A stretch of DNA of 64,000 nucleotides from Weissella confusa (GTDB lineage: Bacteria > Bacillota > Bacilli > Lactobacillales > Lactobacillaceae). A program made the position numbers and the translations under genes. The stretch is taken from NCBI GenBank assembly GCA_014332815.1, contig JACSZT010000002.1, positions 1 through 64,000 on the forward strand, given 5' to 3'. The notes below the pieces were generated by a model. It was not told the DNA's origin. It saw nothing but the letters and a program-made list of their open reading frames with translations, and did no database searches. Below are positions 44,977-56,256 of this stretch, piece after piece; position 1 is the first letter of the stretch; the number at the start of each line of letters is the position of its first letter.

Positions 44977-45113
44977 ATTATTGAAACCAATATAGAACTG
45001 TCGCGATTGCCAGCAGGACACCGGCGATCGTGATAATTGGTCGTCGAATGTCCTTACCCACAACAATCAAAGAGGTGGCGATAAATAGCCCCACCAAACT
45101 TAAGATATTTCTG
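44973..45113 (-). CDS. DUF3188-like small membrane protein
   Basis: The product has 46 residues, MIRNILSLVGLFIATSLIVV, GKDIRRPIITIAGVLLAI and ATVLYWFQ, forming two helices. It matches the shape of DUF3188. Translationally coupled to the preceding gene. Confidence 0.65.
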
Positions 45114-45269
45114 ATCATGGTAAAGACCTGCTTTGTCGTAATTGAAGAGCAAGCCACCCAATGCCCCAAAGAAAAAAATAAACCAAACGTTAATCTTCAT
45201 TACGTTTTCCCCTCATAATAAGTAATTAAAATATCTCACCGGCTTAATATAACTTACTTTTCGGACACA

Positions 45270-45283
45270 TGCAAGCGCTTTCA
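45270..45283. promoter_or_regulatory. cre-like site upstream of the second sugar porter
   Basis: TGCAAGCGCTTTCA, read on the other strand as TGAAAGCGCTTGCA, has one mismatch to the CcpA consensus. It lies about 80 bp before the start after restoration. Confidence 0.55.
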
Positions 45284-45286
45284 TAA

Positions 45287-46633
45287 GAAAACAGGATTAA
45301 ATTTGTGCTTAATACGGGAAAAATAAAAAAATGACCCGCACTCCGGCGATAAAGAACAAAGAAGCCAAAATCAACAACTTCTTACGACCGAAGCGGTCAG
45401 CTAGCGGTCCGACCCCTAGCGCACCAGCCGCTGATCCAATCAAGACGGCTGAGGTAACAAATCCGGTCTCAGCAACCGTCAACTTAAAATTGCTTTCAAT
45501 AAGTGGCGAAGCACCAGAAATAATTCCTGTATCAAATCCTTTAGAGACGTAGGCCAACAAAATTCCGGCCGTAATCATCAACTGGAACATTGAACCCAAT
45601 GAACCACGGTGCTTAGCAGGTGCCAATTCGGCCAAGTAAGCTGGCGTCAACGCTGACGCTGACCCAACCGCCAAGCCCAATACGATACGCGCAATTGCCA
45701 TCGTACCGAAGCCAGTCGCAAAGGCCGTCATCAATGACACTGATTCACCTGACTTGGCGCGCAAGTGAGTCAAAACGCGCTCTGCATTTTCCTTATCACC
45801 CTTCGCAAACAAGAAACGTGGTGATTCTGGTAGCAACAAACCACCAATGAACAACAAGACAGCTGGAATCAAAGCTGATCCAAGCATCCAGCGCCAGTCA
45901 CGGATACCCATGAAGTCGTGACCCAAGAAGCCAAGCGCGTTGGCTTCGTTAAAGCCGAATCCCTTGATGAACACTTGTGGCAAGAAGTAAATCACTGAGT
46001 TGATACCCACCAATTGTTGCAAGAACATGATTCCGATCGCGACAATTACGGCTGGACGGGCGATGGTGAACAAGTCCTTCAAACCACCCTTTGGTTGCTT
46101 ATCAACTTCAGCCATGGCAGCCAATTCGGCTTCCGCAATCAACAACATCGTTGGAATAGCGGCCGTTTCAACTGACACCGTGTAGTTCAATACCGTCAAG
46201 ATAGCCAAAGCGACCGTCATGACAACTGATCCAAACGTCAACAATGTCTTACGGTTGAAGTTATCCATAATCATGGTTGCCAAAATCGTCACCACGAAGT
46301 TAACCACACCGATTCCAACTGAAATCCAAATAACCCCGAATGGTCCACCCACGTTGTTGTGGAAGACAGCCAACAAGACCAAGAAGAATTGTGATACCAA
46401 AAAGTTTCCAATCCAGTTGGCAGCTGAACCGATTGATGATCCGATTCCACGCACTGACATTGGGAAGATTTCACCAATCAACAACCAAGCGATTGGTCCC
46501 CATGAAATGGCGAATCCGAAGATGTACGTCCATGTACTTTTGAGACGTATTTCTCGGCTTTTAGCCAGGTACATGAAGAAAGGCTCGTACGTTTTGCGAC
46601 GTACGAGCCTTTTTGTTTTTTCTATTTACTTGC
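45287..46633 (-). CDS. Sugar porter family MFS transporter, second copy
   Basis: The 448-residue protein starts MKINVWFIFFFGALGG, then LLLGFDTGIISGASPLIES, ADRFGRKKLLILASL, LLPESPRFLFAKGD, QQLVGINSVIYFLPQV, and the end VPETRGKSLEEIEMELRK. It is paralogous to the porter at 38 kb, with the same N-terminal and cre-like layout. Confidence 0.9.
46579..46614 (-). terminator. Terminator of the second sugar porter
   Basis: AGGCTCGTACGTTTTG and CGACGTACGAGCCT pair; T-rich flanks. Confidence 0.75.
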
Positions 46634-46822
46634 GCAATTCCATTTCGATTTCTTCCAATGACTTACCGCGCGTCTCTGGCACGAGGTAACGAACAAAGAA
46701 GATTGAGATGAAGGCAAAGACGGCGAAATCACGGTTCATACCACCAGCAAACACAATGCTTTCATATGGAATCTTAGCCTTATCAAGAATTTGCTCGACA
46801 AGGATCTTCTTAATACGCTCTT

Positions 46823-47317
46823 TCTTAGCCATGATTATCTCTCCATTCTTCAGAACACTTCTCACTAAATCTAGTACCTATTAATATACGCTCAATCGTT
46901 GTATACTAAAAGTCCGACTAACCCTTTAACCGGTCGTCTTTTGCAAATCCTTCGTTGGAATCATGTTGACCTTCTTGTTGCCTGAAACGGCCGCCAACTT
47001 CTTTTCATCCAAGTGGGCATCCATTGGTACGATACCGATAACTGGCCCGGTTACATTTCCAATCAATGCCAATGTCTTGTAGATATCATGGTCAGTTAGG
47101 CCATAATTATCCAATTCGGCTTGCCATGGTTAGTCAGCCGTACGAATGTCCGCAAACTTTGCGTGGACAAACTCAGCCAATTGCTCGGCATCCAAACGAA
47201 TTGAACGACCAACTTCACCAGCTGACAACGTAATCGTACCGGCTTCCTTGGCACTGTTATCAAAGTAAATTGGGAACTTCTTCGTTTGCCAGATACCAAC
47301 TGGGTTATTCGCACCGT
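46823..47317 (-). CDS. ybaK: Cys-tRNA(Pro) deacylase YbaK/EbsC family
   Basis: The 164-residue protein starts MAKKERIKKILVEQILDKAK. It has YKTLALIGNVTGPVIGIVP, the catalytic-lysine region SGNKKVNMIPTKDLQKTTG, NPVGIWQTKKFPIYFDNSA and GRSIRLDAEQLAEFV. It hydrolyses mischarged tRNA in trans. Confidence 0.88.
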
Positions 47318-47319
47318 GA

Positions 47320-48039
47320 ATATGACATCACCGCATGCGAAATTTCATGAATCATCACGCCAAACCAGCCAAAGATAAGCGGTGCATTGAGTCCAAATGC
47401 GCGCATCAAATGTTGGTTCGTACGGGTTGTCACCACTGAAATCAACGCGCTACCAATAAGTGGCAACACAAAGAAAATGCCGATGACGAATACCCATGTT
47501 TGCCAAATAATTGTCCAGCGCCACAATAGCTTTGTTAACCCCCAACTGGTTAAGGCAATGCCGAAAATCGGTGCCATCCCAATGAAAAAGTTACCAAGTT
47601 GTTGGTACTTATTCTTTGGATTCCAAGCATGTGACACATAACCCATGCGATTCTCATTGCCTTCCTTAAACGGATTTTGGAGCAACTTGATTTTGTCGAC
47701 GTGGTGGCCAAAGATGACGAGGCCAACACCCAAGGCAACGATGGTCAAAAAGATAAAGTAGTACAGCGCACCACTCTTGGTATTCTGCCAATCAGCATCA
47801 CTCAAATTCAATGCCAAACTCAAATTCAAAATGGCATAAATCCACAGGGCAACTTGCCACCAGGTGGTATTCAGCCACACGCTACTGCCGTCGTGAAACC
47901 CAATTAGCAGTTGTGTACCTTTTGCATAAAAGCTGTAATAGCAACCAATTGTTGTTCTTCTGTTTTTGTCATCATTATTCCCCAAATTTTATTAGCGTCG
48001 ACCGATAATCGCGGTCAACATGTACATGATAAACGTCGC
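47320..48039 (-). CDS. Membrane zinc metalloprotease-like protein (HEISH)
   Basis: The 239-residue protein of about 5 helices starts MRWTIIWQTWVFVIGIFF immediately after ybaK. A helix carries VMIHEISHAVMSYVIFGH, an HExxH zinc motif inside the membrane, as in site-2-type or M50-like proteases. It also has YVSHAWNPKNKYQQLGNFFIG. It ends YMLTAIIGRR. Substrate unknown. Confidence 0.75.
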
Positions 48040-48055
48040 TGCCAACACACCACCA

Positions 48056-48733
48056 AAGAAGTAGGCGATTGGACGACCAACGGTTTCCCAAATAATAAAC
48101 GCATCGTTAATCCGTCCGTCAACATGTCGACAACTGCTTGTTTGGCGCTTGTGACATTTTTAAATAACTTATCGTCATACGTGTCATGCAACGTCGCTGC
48201 AGCCACCGCGATAAACTCATCTGCGGTTGGTTCAGTCGTCAAAATGTGCTTAGTCAGCGCCACAACACGATCAATGTGCGTCGTATCATGCCCTGATTCA
48301 TCCCCGCCAAGTAAAATGTGGTGCTTTTGGACACCATATTGAATGACACGAGCCACGGCAATCGCCCCAATTGCTTCGAGACGATCAGCATCTTGCACGA
48401 TTTGACCGGCCAATGTGAGTGGCTCTGGGTTGCCGAAACGTTGCTTGCTCCATGACATGTTATCGATAATTTGGAAAATTTCAGCCTGTTTAGCCTCATC
48501 AATACCATTGCACTCCGCTTCAAACTGTGCCACGAATTCATGCATAATCGCATCGCGCTTCGCACCAATTCGCTTCCCTTCGTCAGTATTGAGGTAATCC
48601 TTGAGCAAAAATAGCTTTTCATAGAAATGGTTAATCATCGTTTCGCCCGTTGCATCACGATAATCGGCCTTCGTCTTCAAATCGCGTGGTGGCATCGTTG
48701 GGTCATAGTTCGTCATCCATTGACCAAGGGCGG
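48056..48733 (-). CDS. HD-domain phosphohydrolase
   Basis: The 225-residue protein starts MMTKTEEQQLVAITAF. It has HDTTHIDRVVALTKHIL, the HD pair in AATLHDTYDDKLF and VQDADRLEAIGAIAVARVI, ending LAGTDYLN. It resembles the YedJ/PhoD-like HD family. Substrate unknown. It starts 17 bp after the protease gene and 19 bp before the exporter gene. Confidence 0.85.
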
Positions 48734-48751
48734 TTGAGATGTGAAAGTCTG

Positions 48752-50140
48752 CCATGACTTGTGGCAAGGCCGTGTTCATCAACGTTTGATTCAAGAATCC
48801 CAAAAAGACTCCCGCAATCAAGATGATCAAGACACCTCGCTCTTTCTTGCTAATTCCGTCCATAACCCCTCCTTATACTTTTTAGTTTAGATAATCAGTT
48901 CCTGCCAACGGTCCGAAGACACCTGCTCCGGCCGCTTGAATCATACGTCCCATAATCAAAATGGGGTATGATGGCGCGAACCCTGCGACCAAGGTTCCCA
49001 CCGCAAATACAAATACCGCGCTTAAGTACAACGTTCGTGTCTTAAGGCGTTGAATTAAGAAGGCTGTTAGTGGCACCATCACACCATTCACCAACATGTA
49101 CCCGAAAATAAAGGCCAAAATCAAATCAATAATGATTAGTGGTGCAATTCCTAAGAACAACCAGCGCCATGAGTGGTTAGAGACCACAAATCCAGATAGC
49201 GTTGGTCCGATGGTTGGCGCAAAGTTCAACGCCAGCCCGATAATACCCATCGCTTGACCACGTCGGTCAGCCGCGAACAGATTCATCACCACCACGTTCA
49301 TCTTTGAGTGAGTTTGTTGATAGACGAACAACGCAGTTACGACAATACCGATTAGCAAAAATGCCCAAACATCAGGACTTAGCCAGTTACCTGTACCGGC
49401 GTTTGAGAACCCGTATAGCAAGCTTCCCAATCCGATACTTGAGAGGACCATCCCCAAGAAGTTGAACTTCAAGAACTTTTGTTGACCGATGTTCTTCAAG
49501 GGCGATAGGAACGCCGTAATCAGGGCACCAGGTAGCAAGACCAACCCTGAAATAAAGGCTGATTGACCACGAACGGTCTGCATGTAAAGTGGCAACATCA
49601 AGGCACCACCATACAAGGCTGCCATCAAGACAACGTTAATCAACGTTGCCATCGTGAAGTTGTGATACTTGAAGACATCAAAGTTCAACAATGGCATAGA
49701 ATTAAAGGCCTCGGTTTGAATTGGCATCGTGACCATAACCAAACCAAGTTGACGGATGAATTGGCCGACCGCTGGCAACCAGATTGGTGAATCCAATTGC
49801 AACGTCGCCAAGACAATCGTTCCGATAACCACAAACACCAATCCGATTGGGGCTAGGCGCTTTACACCGAACTGGTCATACCATTTACCTGATGTAAAGA
49901 CGACCAAACCGGTCGCAATCCAAAAGGCTGCGTGAATACCAGCCAAATCGGCACGCGCTTGAGCCATTTTTGCTGGTGCGCCTAGTGAAACCAGACTGTA
50001 GACGGTAATCAAAGCTGCCGTTCCAAATGAGGCAGCGACCTGACGAATCGTCGTGTACATCGCTGATCCATCAGGCACCATCTCAAGTGGCAAGTCGCGC
50101 TTGTAGATGCGATCCTTCAAATCCCCAAGCACTTTCATGT
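48752..50140 (-). CDS. DHA2-family MFS exporter, second copy
   Basis: This 462-residue transporter starts MDGISKKERGVLIILIAGV. It has LNQTLMNTALPQVMADF, NGVMVPLTAFLIQRLKTRT, GRMIQAAGAGVFGP and NFAPTIGPTLSGFVVSNHSW, ending [15 protein letters not shown] precedes the start. It is a relative of EmrB/LmrB drug pumps. Confidence 0.85.
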
Positions 50141-50207
50141 ACAGTACTTCAGTTGGCATTTGTCTATGCCCTCCCGTTTTTAATCCGATTTCATCGTAAC
50201 ACAAAAG

Positions 50208-50244
50208 TGGTCCAACCAAAAGTTTTGGTTGGACCACTTTTTGA
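50208..50244. terminator. Terminator between the exporter and gntR-type gene
   Basis: AGTGGTCCAACCAAAA and TTTTGGTTGGACCACT form a perfect 16-bp stem with a T run. Confidence 0.8.
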
Positions 50245-50959
50245 AATTAGGCGTTAGAACGTTGCTTAAACAATTGCGTTAATCCGAGTGAAACACCCAA
50301 GTTATTACCAATCGCATGGAACATTGATTGATTTTTGAGATATAGCGGGTTCACAAAGGTTCCTGAGCCACGCTTCTTAAAGATAATTCCTTGCTGGGCC
50401 AAGACGTTCAACGCGCGCTTGATTGAGCTGCGTGACACATCATAAGACAAGGCCAATGATCGTTCATCTGGCAATTTCAAGTTTGGGAATGGTAGCAGCT
50501 TAACTGGCACCAAGGCATTCTCAATCATGAACGCTTGGTCTTGCAACTTACGTAAACGCTTAATGCGATAAACTTGCTCCCCCGGTTCCAAAAAGAGCGC
50601 CAAACGCGTTTCTTCGTTCGCCTCTTCCGTCTCAAATGACAACAATTGGATGGCTGGTGCTTCGCCGTTGAAGCGGAACGAATCAGAAAATGGCGTCCCA
50701 TCATCCAGAAAGTAAATTCCGGCCATCACACCGACTGGTTCAACTTCACTCAACTGCAAATGGCTGCGATCATCTTCGTCAGATGGCTCAACTGTCACCG
50801 TCATAAATGACTTGGTAACCGCCTTCTTGGTCGTCGCTTCGGCGTAGTGGAACATTGAGTGACCCAAATCTTCGCTGGTCAACTCTAAAAATTGGTACAA
50901 TAAAAAGCACAAAATTGGTGCGGTCCAATTTTTTGCTTTGCTTATTTTTCACCTGTAAA
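50228..50959 (-). CDS. GntR/HutC-family transcription regulator
   Basis: The 243-residue protein starts MPTEVLYMKVLGDLKDRIYK. Winged-helix motif [21 protein letters not shown] and [14 protein letters not shown] are followed by a UTRA effector domain ([31 protein letters not shown]), ending [10 protein letters not shown]. It lies just upstream of phosphoketolase in the same restored direction and may control it. Confidence 0.85.
50914..50929. promoter_or_regulatory. Inverted-repeat operator-like site before xfp
   Basis: ATTGG-TGCGGT-CCAAT is an inverted repeat. A half site ATTGGTAC lies at 50,890. Both sit between the GntR-type gene and xfp, within the xfp promoter region. Confidence 0.5.
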
Positions 50960-51170
50960 GCCTGATATAATCGCTTTTCTAGCCAAATGTGAACAATTTG
51001 TGAATTTTGGATTATTCGCCGTCCAAACTGACGAAACTGTTATATCGCATGTACTTGTAGTGTACGCGCATCGTTCCAACTTCGAGAACAATGGGTTGCT
51101 CTTCAAAAAGATCATACCTGCTGAAAGGTAGTTGGTAGCACGCCACCAAGCATCAACCTTAGCAAGGTAT

Positions 51171-53630
51171 TCCTTTGAATCAAAATCTACTGCCATTTTG
51201 ATTAAATCTCCTTATAATTTTGAGAAAAGGTTCAATCGCAGAAGTTATCTTCTGGATTACAAATACTATAATAACAGATTTCATGAACCGTCCAAGTATG
51301 AGTTCGTAACCATAACTTGTCCACCGTGACCAGGTCCACCGATGTAGAACATGTCTAGATCGTACTTGTTGATCAAACGGTTTGCGTGTGCGTAAAGGAA
51401 AGTTTGTCCTGAGATAGTACCCCAGTGACCGATAGGCTTAACCTTAACGTCTTCCACCGTAATTGGTGTGTTCGTAACTATAAATGCGATTTGGTTTGGG
51501 TTATCCAAAACGGCACCAGTTGCGTGTGACAATGAGTATCCAAGTTCTCCACCTTCGTGCAATGAACCTGGCGTTTGTGCAGTCATGTGTGATCCGATTC
51601 CACCAGGGAATGAGAAACGCTTGAACAAACGTGACATACCCTCAACATCTTGAGTGATTTCAGGGTAGTTTTCAGTGCGTGACCATCCCAAACCTTCGAA
51701 GAACTTAGTGATCTCTTCATCGCTCATACGTGAGAAGATCGTTGGGTTTGAAATCTTAAATCCGTTCAAGTCCAAGATTGGCAAAACTGCACCGTCGTTC
51801 TTAGGGTTCAAGAACTTGATTGAGTGCCAAGCAGTCATTGAAGGACCAGTTTCAACTTCACCGTCACCGATAACACGAGTAGGACCACCCCAACCCTTTG
51901 GCAAACGAGCGATGATTACAGGCCAAGCTGCAATTTCACCGTCTTCGTAACGACCGTTCTCACGGGCGTCCTTTTGGATTGCTTGGATGTCTTCGATGGC
52001 CTTGTCCAAGACATTAGCTGCCTTTTCGTGGTATGCCATGTAGTCGTGGATGTCATCGTTTTCGATGAAACGTACCATACGCTTGTCACCCTTAGGTGCC
52101 ATTTCAGCCAATTCTGACTTCAATGAACCATCTTCGTTGAACAATTCAGTTGGCTTGTATGAGTTCATCCACTCTTCGAATTGTGGCAACGTTTCCATCT
52201 TCTTTGATGACAAAGGAAGTGGAACTTGGTGGGCACGGAATGAATCTTCGATTGGCATTCCTGATTGGTCGCATGACGTTGGGTTCATCTTTGAGATTTC
52301 AGCAAAGAATCCTGACAACACGTTCATGTCCATGTTGCGCTTTGAGTCAGCCAATTCAGTTCCACGGTTTGACTCGTTGATGTCGTTAGCGAATTGCTTC
52401 CAATCTGGCAAAGCCAAATCTTGAGCTTCTTCACCGCGACGACGTCCACCGTTAGCGATTGGGTTTGAATCAACACGACCAGTCAACGTGTAAGCTTCCA
52501 ACCAACCTTCAGCTTGGTGCTCTGACAATTGAGCGTCCAAGATACGTCCCTCGTGGGCTTCGTATTGGTCGTTTGGCTCCTTAACTTCTTCCATCCATTG
52601 ACGGTTCGTTACTTCGAACATGTCCCATAGACGGTTTGACATCGTCTCGTCAGGTCCGAAGATACGGGCCAAGTGCGTCAAGATACCTGGATCTTGGTGA
52701 GTGTACCCGTTGTGGTCTTGTTGGAATACAGTTGAAGTTGAGATCAAGTTCAATGATGGGTAATCGTTACGCCATGATTGCTCTGAGGCGTGACGCAACC
52801 ACTTGAAGTGTTGAGTGATCATTGAGTCAACTACACGTAGGAATGATTCGTATGATGCAAATACACAAGCCCAGTCAATAGCCTTCAAACCTTCAGTTGC
52901 CAATTCTTGAGCTTCTTCAACTGAGAACCATTGTTGACGTGGTTGCTTTGAAGCAACGATGTGGTTAACCTTGTGACGCTCAGTAAATGCGCGACCAAAG
53001 ACAGCCAACAAAGTGTTACCATCAGCTGGCAAGTATTGACGAACGAAGTCTGACTTCTTTTCACCATCTGACAAAGCGCGCTCGTGGTTCATCTCACCGT
53101 TCTTGTTTTGCAAACGGTGCAACTCAACAACGTTGACATAACGCATCTTTACAGATGGGAATGCAGCGTTAACCAAGTTCAAAGCAGCCAAAGTTTCGAT
53201 CGTTGGCTCAACACCAGCAGATGCGAAGACGATGTCAGCTTGCTCACCTTCAGCAACAGTTATAGCTTGGTTGAAGCGGTCCAACTTTGAGTATACACGC
53301 ATGTCGTAAGTCGTAGTGATATCACCATCTTCACGGTATCCGTGTACGTGCAATCCCAAGTGTTGACGCTCGTAGAAGATTGACTCGATCAAGTCTTCGT
53401 ATCCGTGGAATCCGAAGACAACAGGAGTTCCTGACTCACCGAACAAAGCGTTGAACTTGAGCTTAGAAATTAATCGTACGGCAGTAGATTACTTCTTCAA
53501 AGCAGTCCACTTCCAGTCAGTGAACTCTTCGATGTCGCGACCTTCGTTACGAGTAACTTCGAAGTGCTTTGCCAAGATGTCATCCATCTTCTTGTCGAAT
53601 GCAGCAGCCTCATCAGCTGAAACAACTCCG
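51171..53630 (-). CDS. xfp: Xylulose-5-phosphate/fructose-6-phosphate phosphoketolase
   Basis: The 819-residue protein has AAGGAGAT before the start [19 protein letters not shown]. In order: the thiamine-diphosphate regions [18 protein letters not shown] and [56 protein letters not shown] and [14 protein letters not shown], ending DWKWTALKK. It splits xylulose 5-phosphate to acetyl phosphate and glyceraldehyde 3-phosphate, the key step of heterofermentation. Twelve exact block junctions inside it define the 198-bp pattern. Confidence 0.97.
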
Positions 53631-53764
53631 TTAGCAGCCAAGACAGCAACAGCGTCCGTATCCATTCTCCAAATTTATTGACCATAATATCTTCCCCGAT
53701 TTAAAGCTATCTTCTACTATGCCTGATAAATGTGGGGGTTCTATGAAAATTTCCAGGAACGACA

Positions 53765-53806
53765 AAAAGACCACTACTAAATCTCGAAAGAAATAGTAAT
53801 GGTCTT
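53765..53806 (-). terminator. Terminator of xfp
   Basis: AAAGACCACTACTAAA and TAGTAATGGTCTTT pair, with a T run on the minus strand. Confidence 0.75.
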
Positions 53807-53829
53807 TAAGTTACCCTTTAACCGGCCGA

Positions 53830-54888
53830 AGCCAGCCTCAGGTCAATTTTTATTTCAGCTGGCACCTTTACAATTTGGTGTTCTGGTAAGTTTGTACGCA
53901 AAAACAACTCTGTGGCATACGCAACCGCGTGATCATCTAAATCACCGTGTTCTGGCATACCAATGTAGAAAACCGTAGGTAGGTTCATATCAAGATTTAA
54001 AAGTTGTTGTTTCAACTGTGGGCGAATTGTCCATCGCCACGTGATACGCTTATGACGTTCGCGTGTACTATTGAAAAACATTGATTGTGGTAATTGAATC
54101 ATCGGTTGATTCTTCAACCAAGCCACCACTGAACGACGCAGATTCTCTTCAACCAGTTCGCGGTCACCAATGATGCCACCACCGTGTAACAAGACCAGGT
54201 TATCCGGTTGAATAATGCGGTGAATCAGCGGCAATGCTTCAACTGTCGCTTGACCGGATGCATGCAACATCAACATCGCACCATTTCTAGGCTTACGGCT
54301 AGACGCCAATCGTCCGCTCAAGTGCAAAATCATGTCTGGGATTAACATCGCTGGGCAAAGCAACAATTGCGTTAAGTCTTGTAGTGCTTTTTCATCCCGC
54401 GCCAACATAACTAGTCGTTCGGCTGTGTTATACACCTGCTTTGAGATTTATAGCAAGCCATGAATCTCGTCAGTCACCAACACTTCATAACCCGACATGG
54501 CGCGCCAGCATTCACGCAGCGTTGTATCACGCTTATGACCACTTAGATGCAGGTGCTTAGTGTTTAAGTAATCTTCTTCCGTTACCCGGCCAAAGAGGTC
54601 GCTAATCAGCTCTCTGACCTGTTCTTGCGTTGCCCGGCGGAAATCATTCGGCGCGAACTGTGGTGCGTAATCGACCGGTGAAACATCGGCACGTAGTACG
54701 TCCACAATCGCCACATCAAGTGGGCCATCATTTGGTGACCAAAGCGTAATCCATGGCACTGCCGTACACCACGCTTCAAACATCGCCCCCATCAAGCCTG
54801 ACTCTTCGGCAATGGCAACCGTTGGTGTTTGCGTAATCAAACCGATTCATGCTCACCAAGGCAAGCATAATCAGCAATACACGTTTCA
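53830..54888 (-). CDS. Polysaccharide pyruvyl transferase family protein
   Basis: The 352-residue protein starts MVNKFGEWIRHKRITWRW. It has FYIGMPEHGDLDDHAVAYA, NLVLLHGGGIIGDREL, SQSMFFN-type motif QLPQSMFFNSTRE, the RDEKALQDL segment, and EVLVTDEIHG with IAEESGLMGAMFEAW. This order matches CsaB/WcaK-type enzymes that add pyruvyl groups to cell-wall or exopolysaccharide sugars. It ends NFRPIQN. Confidence 0.8.
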
Positions 54889-54992
54889 ACATTTCCATCT
54901 CCCTTTAATATCTATCTTTCCAATGGTCTATACTACGTGACCTTCTTGTTGAAAATAAGATTTATTGATACTGAATTCAGGAGTAAATGTGA

Positions 54993-55304
54993 ATTAAATT
55001 ATTTAATTTTGGATGGGACGAAAATTAGACAGATAATACTGCAGAGGTAATCATGAATGGAAACGCCGTCTTCTTCACCATCGTCATATCTTCCCCATTG
55101 ACGATGTCACGCGCCCTAACTCGCGTGTCTAAACTCGGCGTGTCTAAAACTTTTTCATCCAAAATCAAATCTGGTGTCTCATACAACGTTGATTGACTCG
55201 CCTCTGATCGATTGTCAGAGTGAGCGACCGTTGATACGCAATCAGTGGCATCCATCGCACCGTGTGTTGTTGCACCGAACGCAAAATGCCAACGACTACA
55301 ATAA
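54993..55304 (-). CDS. Small bitopic membrane protein, unrecognised
   Basis: The product has 103 residues. The N-terminal hydrophobic stretch KRVLLIMLALVSM is followed by a Cys (NCVSTVAHS), an acidic middle (YETPDLILDEKVLDTP), and a second helix FMITLLCVWALIIYVHAL with a basic end RTKDKK. GGGAG precedes the start. Not recognised. Confidence 0.55.
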
Positions 55305-55350
55305 CGATTCCTAATACCAACAACAAAATCATGCTATCTTCCTCCGGCTC

Positions 55351-56067
55351 TTAATATAACTAGTATATCAAAGTCGGCCTACTTTTTGTCCTTTGTGCGC
55401 AAGGCATGGACATAAATTATCAAAGCCCATACACACAGCACTTATTGCCAACCTTGTAGGTATAACGGTTTTCACCATTGCTACCTTTTTCAGTCGTAAT
55501 AAACTTGAAGTCCAACAAGGTTGCTGCTGGCTTAATCTTTTGTGTCTTATCTAATGGCACCTTCGTCAACAAGAAGTTTGAATGGTGGGCCGTATACAAC
55601 CCCGCTGCCATGGCGATTGCCAAAACAGTTCCACTAATGGCTGACGTTAGCACGTCCCAATCCTTTGGCACCGTTAGCACGTATTGTGTCTTACCAGTCT
55701 TCAACTTTGTTTCACCGAACAACATGAAGCGGCTAAACAATGACTTGGCTTGATACGTCGTTACAATCGTTTCCAATTTGGCCGTCTCACCAATTTTCAC
55801 CGTCGTCTCCGCATTTTGCGTCAACGTTTGGTATGCCTTTTCGAGATTAGCTTGGCGATCGGACGTTACCTTGTTAACGATGTCGCTTTGCAACTTTTGT
55901 TGGGCGTCCTTATCCTTCATAAAGTTCTCGTCATCCCTGGCACGATCTGCGAATTGCTTTTTAACTTGGTTAGCAACTTCATCGGTAATCCCGTTGTTGC
56001 TATCCTTCACCATCTTTTGCAATTCCTTGACTTGTATCATTTAATAATTTCGATATTCTCTTACGTC
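55351..56067 (-). CDS. DUF4811 domain protein
   Basis: The 238-residue protein starts MILLLVLGIVIVVVGILRSV and has further helices (TVLAIAMAAGLYTAHHS). A soluble part has LLDFKFITTEKGSNGENRY, VTTYQAKSLFSRFMLFGE and a charged C-terminal coil (VKKQFADRARDDENFMK). It matches the shape of DUF4811 membrane proteins of lactobacilli. Function unknown. Confidence 0.65.
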
Positions 56068-56078
56068 TATCAGTTTCG

Positions 56079-56121
56079 CAAAAAAAACACCCAAACTGCA
56101 ATGTGCACGTTTGAGTATTTT
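56079..56121 (-). terminator. Terminator of the DUF4811 gene
   Basis: AAACTGC and GCACGTTT core with CACCC...GAGT pairing and eight T on the minus strand. A sister hairpin follows the first surface protein at 59.27 kb. Confidence 0.6.
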
Positions 56122-56256
56122 TGAGTTTGTATGTTTAATTCTTGTCGCTTAACTGTTGTTTTTGACGTTTCTGTCGCAACTGTTAAATAATTGTGCCTTT
56201 TATTGCCAACTTTGAATTTTTTCGTTCAAAGTTTTCATCATCCTTACCAGGAACCC

